Virus record (IMG/VR): IMGVR_UViG_3300042519_000104
Coordinates: 1 to 27,278 of that record
Length of the DNA: 27,278 nt
Source of the DNA: a virus
Strand: one strand, 5' to 3'
The notes beneath the pieces were generated by a model. That model searched no databases and was not told where the DNA came from. It was given only the letters and a program-made list of their open reading frames with translations. The stretch's first letter is position 1; each line of letters begins with the position of its first letter. This document shows positions 22,654-27,278 of the stretch, piece by piece. The translations under genes were made by a program, and so were the position numbers.

Positions 22654-23941
22654 AAACCTTTTAGCAATATTTTGTGTAGCACTTGCAGGAAACCTTTTCT
22701 TTTTATCTTATGCTAGAGCAGAAGATGTAGTACCACCAGAGGTAACTACTATTGTAACTCCAGGTGGAGACGATGTCTCTTACCATATTCCACTGACAGT
22801 ATCAGTTGTCTATGATGGTGTTACTTATGAAAATGTTTACGCAACAACCAACTCAGTCATAACATTTGGTAGACCAGATGGTACATATTGGACATATCCA
22901 ACAACACCATCTGTATCTATTGAGTCTAAAGACTGGTGGGTACTACCTCAGCAGATGCCAGACACCCACTTTATTATTAACGTAAGTGATGGTGGGTTTC
23001 AAGTAGATGGTAACTACCGTCCATATGGAACATTTACTGGTGATACAACAAGCATCATCATTACTGCACAGATTCAAACAGATGGGACTGTTGCATATAG
23101 TTATGCAGTAGATGGTCCACTAGCAGGTAATGAAAGAACAGGTGCAGTACTTACTAATGGAACTGTCGTTCCTTTATCAGAAGTAAACATCATTGAGGTT
23201 GAAGAGGCACCAGTTCTAGAACCTGAACCAGTTCCTCCAACACCTGAACCTGTTCCAGAACCAGAGCCAACTCCAGAGCCTGAGCCAGAACCTCAACCAG
23301 AGCCAGCACCTCAACCAGAGCCAGCACCTCAACCAGAGCCAGCACCTGAACCTGCTCCGCAACCAAGACCTATCCCAATCTTTGAACCACCTGCACCTGA
23401 ACCTCCTGCCGAAGAACCTCCAGCACCAGTAGAGGAACCGCCAGCAGAAGAACCACCTGCGGAGGAGCCACCAGTTCCAGTGGAAGAGCCTCCTACTCCT
23501 GTAGAAGAACCACCTGCTGAAGCAGAAGAACCTCCTGCTGAAGCAGAAGAACCTCCTGTTGAGGCAGAACCTGCACCAGAGGAAGCACCTGAACCTCCTG
23601 CAGAACCAGAAGTAGTACAAGCAGAAGATGTTGAAGCATCTGAATTGCCAGCAGATACGCCAATTGAATTGGCTAATGGTGTTGTACTTACTGCTGGTGT
23701 GGTAGCAGCACTTGAACTCTTTGATAGTCCAGCAGAGTTATTAACAGAAGTATTTACAAATCCTGCTCAAGTATTGACAGCACTATCTAACATCGGTGCA
23801 GATATGTCTGAAGAAGAAAGACAAGAATCAACTGAAACAATTTTAGCAGCAGTAATCGTGGGACAGATAGCAACACAGTCAGCAGTTGCAGCAGCAGCCT
23901 CCGCTGCAGCAGCATCATCCACGTATAGGAGAAAACCTTAA
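22640..23941 (+). CDS. Exported Pro/Glu-rich surface protein of the lysis region
   Basis: I choose GTG 22640: it gives a compact signal peptide (MRKSRN, then LLAIFCVALAGNLFFLSYA) with an ARA-ED cleavage site. A TTG at 22616 with GGAAG upstream would lengthen it by eight residues. The mature protein has a beta-rich domain (to about residue 180; NSVITFGRPDGTYWTYP, KDWWVLPQQMP), then ~170 residues of Pro/Glu-rich repeats (EPEPVPPTPEPVPEPEP; PPAEEPPAPVEEPPAEE), then a helical C-terminus with an Ala-rich hydrophobic end (ILAAVIVGQIATQSAVAAAA) and a basic tail (YRRKP). The spacer could cross or line the cell wall. Possible roles are wall binding, aid to lysis or exclusion of other phages. No known family was recognised. 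Its start lies inside the previous gene. Confidence 0.72.
   Translation: MRKSRNLLAIFCVALAGNLFFLSYARAEDVVPPEVTTIVTPGGDDVSYHIPLTVSVVYDGVTYENVYATTNSVITFGRPDGTYWTYPTTPSVSIESKDWWVLPQQMPDTHFIINVSDGGFQVDGNYRPYGTFTGDTTSIIITAQIQTDGTVAYSYAVDGPLAGNERTGAVLTNGTVVPLSEVNIIEVEEAPVLEPEPVPPTPEPVPEPEPTPEPEPEPQPEPAPQPEPAPQPEPAPEPAPQPRPIPIFEPPAPEPPAEEPPAPVEEPPAEEPPAEEPPVPVEEPPTPVEEPPAEAEEPPAEAEEPPVEAEPAPEEAPEPPAEPEVVQAEDVEASELPADTPIELANGVVLTAGVVAALELFDSPAELLTEVFTNPAQVLTALSNIGADMSEEERQESTETILAAVIVGQIATQSAVAAAASAAAASSTYRRKP
23291..23344 (+). repeat. Three perfect 18-base tandem repeats (PQPEPA)
   Basis: CCTCAACCAGAGCCAGCA occurs at 23291, 23309 and 23327 without any base change. Identity at third positions means recent expansion, or copy-number change by slippage. 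It lies inside the Pro/Glu spacer of the exported protein. Confidence 0.92.
23504..23566 (+). repeat. Three 21-base tandem repeats (EEPPAEA)
   Basis: The units at 23504, 23525 and 23546 (GAAGAACCxCCTGyTGArGCA) differ at a few positions only. They form the second repeat block of the exported protein's spacer and are older than the perfect 18-base block. Confidence 0.88.
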
Positions 23942-24111
23942 TGAAGAAGATACTTTCAGATTTCCTTAACCAGGCTTGGACCTTGTTAGGGATGTTTGTT
24001 GCTTGGGTCGTATTAGATGGCTCGGCAAAGACGGTAGTCGGCTATGCCATTGTAGTAACCACTCTTGTTTGGGTAGTTACATACAAGGCTCGTAACCCAA
24101 AGGATGAATAA
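23941..24111 (+). CDS. Holin-like protein with two membrane segments, 56 aa
   Basis: The start overlaps the previous stop (TAATG), with AGGAGA upstream. The protein has a short basic N-terminus (MKKILSDF), a first membrane segment (AWTLLGMFVAWVVLDG, about 12-27), a turn with Lys, a second segment (VVGYAIVVTTLVWVVTY, about 32-48) and a charged tail (KARNPKDE). This is the class II holin layout in miniature. Position before the endolysin supports a lysis role. The stop overlaps the next start (TAATG). Confidence 0.72.
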   Translation: MKKILSDFLNQAWTLLGMFVAWVVLDGSAKTVVGYAIVVTTLVWVVTYKARNPKDE

Positions 24112-24458
24112 TGAAATCACTAAATAATGTATTGATGCGTATTGTTGCAGTCTTTGCAGCAAGCGGTCTATCAGTAATCGGTGCTGGCGCAATCGCTGGC
24201 GTTGACACAATTACAGCAGTAACTGTTGCTGGTCTTACAGCCGTAGCAGCAGTAGTAGAAAAGTTGGCTCGCGCATTTATGGATGACGGCAAACTATCAC
24301 TTGACGAAATCAATGCTGCATTCTCAGCAGTTGATAAGGGTGCAAAGACTGTGGCTGATGTTGAAGTTGAGACACGCTATGCAGCAACAGCAGCAGCGAC
24401 AGTAGCAGCAGCCGCAGTGGCGGTAGAAGTAATCCCAGATGATGAGGAATATAACTAA
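24111..24458 (+). CDS. Holin-like membrane protein with EF-hand-like loop, 115 aa
   Basis: Two hydrophobic segments are visible: VLMRIVAVFAASGLSVIGAG (about 7-26) and ITAVTVAGLTAVAAVVE (about 34-50). Then comes the acidic motif MDDGKLSLDEINAAFS (about 57-72), which resembles an EF-hand loop (D-x-G-K-x-S-x-D-E) and recurs in actinophage holin-type proteins. The C-terminal part is Ala-rich (AATAAATVAAAAVAVEVIP) and may be a third membrane or interface helix. The gene is coupled on both sides by TAATG. It lies immediately upstream of the endolysin, a typical holin position. Confidence 0.75.
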   Translation: MKSLNNVLMRIVAVFAASGLSVIGAGAIAGVDTITAVTVAGLTAVAAVVEKLARAFMDDGKLSLDEINAAFSAVDKGAKTVADVEVETRYAATAAATVAAAAVAVEVIPDDEEYN

Positions 24459-25201
24459 TGGCTGACAGGGGAACGGCAGCAGCAATCATTGAGGTTGCTC
24501 TGAAAGAAGTCGGAACCATTGAAGGTCCAAAAGACAACGAAACAAAGTACGGAAAGTTTATGAAGGCTAACTTCCTACCTTGGTGTGGCTCATTCATTAA
24601 TTGGTGTGCCAATCAAGCGGGAGTTAAGGTACCTAATACTGTATCCACAGTATCTGGTGCTGCAGCATTCAAGAAGATGAAGACTTGGTTTGAGGCTGAC
24701 TGTGGTCAATCTCCACAACCAGGTGACATTGTGTACTTTGATTTCCCTGGAGATGGTGTAGATAGAATCTCACACGTTGGTATCTGTACCCACATTGAGG
24801 CAGATGGCGTTATCCTTACGATTGAAGGTAACACATCTTCAAAGAAGTCTGGTAGCCAACGCAATGGTGGCGAAGTGTGTGCTCAAGTGCGTGCATATAA
24901 ACCAAACAAAAAGAAAGTTCTTGTTAGCATTGTTGGTTGGGGTAGACCTAACTACAACGGTAACGAGGTAACAGCAGAGGTCCCAGTACCTGAGAAGCCT
25001 AAGTTTCCAGGGCGTATTACGCCAGGAGATAAGGGTGAAGGAGTCAAGATAGTTCAGAAGGCATTAGGTCTTAAGGCAGATGGAATCTATGGTCCCATTA
25101 CTAAGGCTAACGTCATCAAGTTCCAAGACAATCACGACATCGTTGACAGCAATGGCATCGTTGGTCCTAAAACTTGGGCTGAACTTATTAAGTTCCTTTA
25201 A
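24458..25201 (+). CDS. Endolysin: CHAP amidase/endopeptidase plus peptidoglycan-binding domain
   Basis: This 247-aa protein has an N-terminal CHAP domain (about 1-165), with the catalytic Cys43 in PWCGSFINWC, His106 in RISHVGIC and Glu123/Asn125 in TIEGNTS. The C-terminal peptidoglycan_binding_1 domain (about 183-247) shows GDKGEGVKIVQKALGLKADG, YGPITKANVIKFQ and GIVGPKTWAELIKFL. It hydrolyses peptidoglycan cross-links or the amide bond and releases progeny. No signal peptide is present, so it needs a holin to reach the wall. The start overlaps the previous stop (TAATG), with GAGGAA upstream. The linker has VPVPEKPKFPG. The call is firm. Confidence 0.94.
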   Translation: MADRGTAAAIIEVALKEVGTIEGPKDNETKYGKFMKANFLPWCGSFINWCANQAGVKVPNTVSTVSGAAAFKKMKTWFEADCGQSPQPGDIVYFDFPGDGVDRISHVGICTHIEADGVILTIEGNTSSKKSGSQRNGGEVCAQVRAYKPNKKKVLVSIVGWGRPNYNGNEVTAEVPVPEKPKFPGRITPGDKGEGVKIVQKALGLKADGIYGPITKANVIKFQDNHDIVDSNGIVGPKTWAELIKFL

Positions 25202-25220
25202 TCAAACTAAGGAGAAAACA

Positions 25221-25409
25221 ATGAAGGCAAAAGCAATCGCAATCGCTAGCACATACTTCCGTGCAGCATTCGCAGCAGTGACAGCACTATACCTTGCAGG
25301 AGAGACAAGCCCAAAGGCTTTGGCTTCTGCATTCCTAGCAGCAGTTGCTGGTCCAGTCCTTAAGGCTCTTGACACCAACAGCCCTGAGTTCGGACGAGGA
25401 AGTAAGTAA
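25221..25409 (+). CDS. Holin (small Ala-rich two-segment membrane protein), 62 aa
   Basis: ATG 25221 is chosen because it follows AAGGAGAAAACA; an upstream frame would read through the endolysin. The 62-aa protein has two hydrophobic helices (IAIASTYFRAAFAAVTALYL and ALASAFLAAVAGPVLKAL) joined by AGETSPK, and ends with DTNSPEFGRGSK. This matches a holin-type family frequent in actinophages and aquatic phages, where the tail reads LDPNDPAFGRG. It is the best holin candidate here. It is the last gene of the late operon, followed by two terminators. Confidence 0.8.
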   Translation: MKAKAIAIASTYFRAAFAAVTALYLAGETSPKALASAFLAAVAGPVLKALDTNSPEFGRGSK

Positions 25410-25427
25410 CCTAGAGTACCGATTATA

Positions 25428-25446
25428 CGCCTTCTAAGGCGGTTTT
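25428..25446 (+). terminator. First terminator after the lysis genes
   Basis: CGCCT (25428-25432) and AGGCG (25437-25441) form a five-base-pair stem with a TCTA loop, followed by GTTTT. The stem is short but GC-rich and is followed at once by a T-run. It is the first of two tandem hairpins closing the late operon. Confidence 0.6.
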
Positions 25447-25454
25447 AAGACACG

Positions 25455-25499
25455 AAGACCCCTGAGTGGTAGAGCAATCTACTTCTTGGGGGTCTTTTT
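25455..25499 (+). terminator. Second, strong intrinsic terminator of the late operon
   Basis: AAGACCCC (25455-25462) pairs with GGGGTCTT (25489-25496), followed by TTT. Inside is a second hairpin, GTAGA/TCTAC (25469-25473 and 25478-25482) with a GCAA tetraloop. For the minus-strand methyltransferase gene the same structure lacks a good T-run, so it mainly serves the plus strand and blocks read-through into antisense. Confidence 0.85.
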
Positions 25500-25500
25500 G

Positions 25501-26079
25501 TCATTTCTTCTTAAGCCATAACTGGTAATCTTCTGACAGTAATTCGTACTCGCCAGTATATTTGGCAAGGAATCTATCAATGGCTGGCTTAGGTGTAAGT
25601 TCAGGTTGCAAGTCTTTACCCCATAGGTAGTCATCAAAAGCCATAATGCCACCAGACTTCAGTAGTTTCCAAGCGTTGTCTGCATCCTTGGCTACCTGAT
25701 GGGATGTGTGGTCTCCATCAATGTAGATGAAGTCAAACCTGATTGTATTGTTACCAGCAAAGTATTCATCGCTGGTCATACGCAAGCGCACCGTTGATTT
25801 CAATGTAGCAATACGTTCTTCGTAGAACTCAAAGACCTTATCAAAGTTTAATGGCTCGTGTTCTACCTCATCGGACCCAGCCCACGTATCAACATCGTAG
25901 AGGTAGGAAGTTTTATCGGTCAGGATGTTCTCGCATAGCCAGATGCTGGCATCACCAGTGAAGACACCTATCTGCAGGAACTTAAGGTCAGGTTGACCTG
26001 CTAGGTGGAGTAGGTGATTCTCAAAGTTGTACTGCTGCCCAACGAACCAGTTGGGGTAGTTCGGCGTGTCGTTTTCCAT
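25501..26079 (-). CDS. Class I SAM-dependent methyltransferase
   Basis: This 192-aa minus-strand protein has motif I FLQIGVFTGDASIW (about 34-47; the G-x-x-x-G of SAM binding), an acidic loop YDVDTWAGSDE (61-71), and the late core DFIYIDGDHTSHQVAKDADN (116-135), then KSGGIMAFDDYLW. This set fits the Methyltransf_24-type group, whose members often act on sugars or small molecules; IDGDHxxxxVxxD is typical. The substrate is unknown. With the glycosyltransferase it may modify virion or cell-surface glycans. It starts at ATG 26079 with AGGAA upstream and faces the divergent control region, so it is under separate control from the late genes. Confidence 0.87.
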   Translation of the reverse strand: MENDTPNYPNWFVGQQYNFENHLLHLAGQPDLKFLQIGVFTGDASIWLCENILTDKTSYLYDVDTWAGSDEVEHEPLNFDKVFEFYEERIATLKSTVRLRMTSDEYFAGNNTIRFDFIYIDGDHTSHQVAKDADNAWKLLKSGGIMAFDDYLWGKDLQPELTPKPAIDRFLAKYTGEYELLSEDYQLWLKKK

Positions 26080-26264
26080 TAAGTGTTCCTGTCTGTGTAT
26101 AATTAATTATATAATAACATATATAATATATATAGGCGCGGAGCGCCGTATATAATAATATATATATTATATACTACAATAGATTTATATAGTTCTCCTG
26201 TGTTAGAGTACTCTCCTGTCCTCCGCAGGAGGACTATATAAAATAACTTAGACAGGGGAAGAGT
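26080..26264. promoter_or_regulatory. Divergent AT-rich control region with palindromes
   Basis: These 185 bases separate the minus-strand methyltransferase from the plus-strand early genes. The left two-thirds (about 26096-26190) is nearly all A/T, with several TATAAT-like boxes on both strands. A GC-rich hairpin stands within it: GGCGC (26135-26139), loop GGA, GCGCC (26143-26147), flanked by pairing TATATA arms. The right third has a direct repeat TCTCCTGT (26194 and 26212), the palindrome AGAGTACTCT (26205-26214) and an inverted repeat (26218-26234). An SD (AGGGGAAG) precedes ATG 26265. I see no gene in it. It may be a divergent promoter pair, a replication origin, or both. Confidence 0.65.
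26218..26234. promoter_or_regulatory. Perfect inverted repeat, candidate operator
   Basis: GTCCTCC (26218-26224), GCA, GGAGGAC (26228-26234) is a perfect seven-base-pair inverted repeat directly upstream of TATAAA (26237-26242), a possible -10 box for the early genes. That position fits a repressor operator. As RNA it would be a stable hairpin, so attenuation is the alternative. Confidence 0.55.
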
Positions 26265-26390
26265 ATGTTCAATAGAAAACTTGAAGAGTCAATTGAAGTT
26301 CTTTACGATTCAATTTGGTTACTATCAGAAGAAGTTAAAACAATTCGTGAAGAAGTAGATTACCTACTAGAAGTTTTAGATAATGATTAA
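26265..26390 (+). CDS. Small acidic coiled-coil protein, 41 aa
   Basis: ATG 26265 has SD AGGGGAAG (26254-26261). The protein is one long amphipathic helix: MFNRKLEESIEVLYDSIWLL, then SEEVKTIREEVDYLLEVLDN. Heptad spacing of Ile, Leu and Val suggests a dimeric coiled coil. As the first gene of the early operon, it could be a host-takeover or regulatory peptide, but nothing in the sequence proves it. Its end overlaps the next start by eight bases (ATGATTAA). Confidence 0.65.
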   Translation: MFNRKLEESIEVLYDSIWLLSEEVKTIREEVDYLLEVLDND

Positions 26391-26571
26391 ACTGGATTCT
26401 TACGAACTTCCAGAGCACATATCCTACTCAGCATTTACAACTTACCTTACCTGTGGTTATCAGTACTACCTAGGTAGATTACTCAAGGTACCTGAAGAGC
26501 CAAGCATCTGGTCCGCAGGTGGACGAGCATTTCACTCCGCAGCAGAAATGTGGGACATAGAAAATGGGTAG
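26383..26571 (+). CDS. Cas4/RecB-like exonuclease, N-terminal part (frame-split)
   Basis: These 62 residues (HISYSAFTTYLTCGYQYYLG, WSAGGRAFHSAAEMWDIENG) are the start of a PD-(D/E)xK exonuclease of the Cas4/RecB type found in actinophage early regions. Cys24 fits the first Fe-S ligand and His51, in GGRAFH, the active-site histidine. The frame ends at TAG 26569, and the rest of the enzyme continues in the +1 frame from 26564. Removing one A from the A4 run at 26561-26564 would join the two exactly. Otherwise, a +1 slip at GGG-TAG, or two separate peptides, could explain it. Confidence 0.78.
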   Translation: MIKLDSYELPEHISYSAFTTYLTCGYQYYLGRLLKVPEEPSIWSAGGRAFHSAAEMWDIENG

Positions 26572-27178
26572 TGCTAATGTTGGTGCAGATTACTGGGACA
26601 TAGCCTGGAGAAAAGAAACCGAAGGACTTAACCTTGATACAGCACGCCGTGCTGGGCGAGCAACAAAAGAAAATCCAAACAAAGAAGATGCTGTTTGGTG
26701 GAATAACAATGGTTCCAAGTGGGTAGATAACTACATCTCTTGGCGCAAGAATAATCCTGATTGGAAAATCTGGACAACACCTCAAGGGGCTAAGGCTATT
26801 GAATTAGAACTTAACCCTGTTATTGCTGGCGTACCCGTGAAGATGTTTATTGACAGAATTTTTGAGGTTAATGGACAACTTGTGATTGTTGACCTTAAGA
26901 CATCACGAGCACGACCACAATCCGACCTTCAACTTGGCTTCTACAAAGTAGGAGTTGAGATGATGCTCGGAGTGAAAGTCAATCTAGGAAACTACTGGAT
27001 GTCTCGTGAATCGGGGACAGGAGAGATGATTGACCTGAGTAGATATACACAGGACACACTTGAATACTTTGTTGATGGCTTTGACAAAGCACGCAAGGCT
27101 GGTATATTTCTACCGAACCTACAATCGTGCAATTTCTGTGGACTCACAGAGCATTGCCAATTCACAAAAGGAAAATAA
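26564..27178 (+). CDS. Cas4/RecB-like exonuclease, catalytic C-terminal part (frame-split)
   Basis: These 204 residues complete the enzyme. GRATKENPNKEDAVWWNNNG (31-50), WRKNNPDWKIWTTPQGAKAI (60-79) and GVPVKMFIDRIFEVNG (89-104) match the actinophage Cas4-family exonuclease pattern. The catalytic acid Asp97 and DLK (110-112) form the PD-(D/E)xK core, and QLGFYKVGVEM is the following helix. Cys189, Cys192 and Cys198 (CNFCGLTEHC) are three Fe-S ligands; the fourth lies in the N-terminal frame. Such enzymes process DNA ends in phage recombination or replication. The ATG at 26564 overlaps the first frame by eight bases, so reinitiation is possible, but this part alone lacks His51 and one cluster ligand. 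Confidence 0.85.
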   Translation: MGSANVGADYWDIAWRKETEGLNLDTARRAGRATKENPNKEDAVWWNNNGSKWVDNYISWRKNNPDWKIWTTPQGAKAIELELNPVIAGVPVKMFIDRIFEVNGQLVIVDLKTSRARPQSDLQLGFYKVGVEMMLGVKVNLGNYWMSRESGTGEMIDLSRYTQDTLEYFVDGFDKARKAGIFLPNLQSCNFCGLTEHCQFTKGK

Positions 27179-27278
27179 ATGGCTATAGAAGATTGGAAGT
27201 TACAGGTATCTATCAAGACTCCTGTTGGCGACTTAATTAATATCCGTGCTAATACATCCGATGAGTTATCAGTATTGC
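27179..27278 (+). CDS. Early gene, 5' part only (cut by window edge)
   Basis: ATG 27179 directly follows the exonuclease stop, with AAAGGAAAA upstream. The 33 visible residues (MAIEDWKLQVSIKTPVGDLI, then NIRANTSDELSVL) are a beta hairpin followed by the start of a helix. In actinophages a small protein of like beginning often follows the Cas4-type exonuclease, sometimes annotated as a single-strand DNA-binding or hypothetical protein; this is recall. The rest is outside the window. Confidence 0.7.
   Translation, partial: MAIEDWKLQVSIKTPVGDLINIRANTSDELSVL

Noticed and set aside
23291-23344. CRISPR array
   Set aside because: The units are contiguous without spacers and lie in frame within a coding region.
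23216-23620. Minus-strand open frame of 134 aa rich in Trp, Arg and Phe
   Set aside because: It is the exact antisense of the Pro/Glu repeats; its odd composition follows from the repeat codons and it has no SD.
1-27278. Prophage or integration site
   Set aside because: No integrase, excisionase, attachment repeat or host gene is visible; the window alone gives no sign of lysogeny.

Overview
The window is a contiguous stretch of a tailed double-stranded DNA phage genome. It holds the end of the portal gene, the rest of the virion structural genes, the lysis genes, one antisense methyltransferase and the start of the early (DNA metabolism) genes. It lacks tRNAs, rRNAs, an integrase and host housekeeping genes. 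Base composition is moderate to low in GC. The gene families (N4-gp56-type major capsid protein, lysine-rich micro-protein plus FNKPKRTPNHP-type protein, AGTTG-repeat protein, Cas4/RecB-like exonuclease of the type common in actinophages) suggest a phage of a low-GC aquatic actinobacterium, possibly of the freshwater Nanopelagicales type. The host assignment is inference. No tape-measure or tail-tube gene is visible between capsid and lysis genes, and a very large protein (1690 aa) lies in the head cluster. I therefore favour a short-tailed (podovirus-like) virion with ejected internal proteins.

Layout. 1-8.1 kb: portal C-terminus, a proteasome/HslV-type Ntn-hydrolase, two small proteins, the 1690-aa protein and a 293-aa partner. 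8.1-11.3 kb: 520-aa protein, structured GC-rich leader, scaffold, major capsid protein, then a hairpin terminator/attenuator. 11.35-14.4 kb: small virion-associated proteins, a GT-A glycosyltransferase, an AGTTG-repeat protein and a probable head-tail connector. 14.5-19.7 kb: tail fibre, two further receptor-binding-type proteins and small proteins between them. The last ~330 aa of the fibre are duplicated as a free-standing protein, and each copy is followed by a ~41-44 aa gene. 19.7-22.4 kb: an Endonuclease VII-family HNH gene inserted antisense at the very start of a 747-aa tail gene, with that gene's first five codons present on both sides in synonymously different form. 22.4-25.4 kb: small membrane proteins, an exported Pro/Glu-rich protein, a CHAP plus peptidoglycan-binding endolysin and a holin-like protein, closed by two tandem hairpin terminators. 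25.5-26.1 kb: a methyltransferase on the minus strand. 26.08-26.26 kb: a divergent AT-rich control region rich in palindromes. 26.27 kb to the end: a 41-aa coiled-coil protein, a Cas4-like exonuclease split over two reading frames, and the start of a further gene.

How it works together. Nearly all late genes are on the plus strand. Twelve adjacent pairs overlap by one base as TAATG, mostly with a Shine-Dalgarno sequence inside the preceding gene, so the late operon is translationally coupled. The most interesting points are: (1) the Ntn-hydrolase sitting where a prohead protease would be expected; (2) the compact HNH insertion with a recoded start duplication; (3) the duplicated receptor-binding module; (4) the frame-split exonuclease whose four presumed Fe-S cysteines lie in two frames; and (5) the palindromic control region ahead of the early genes.
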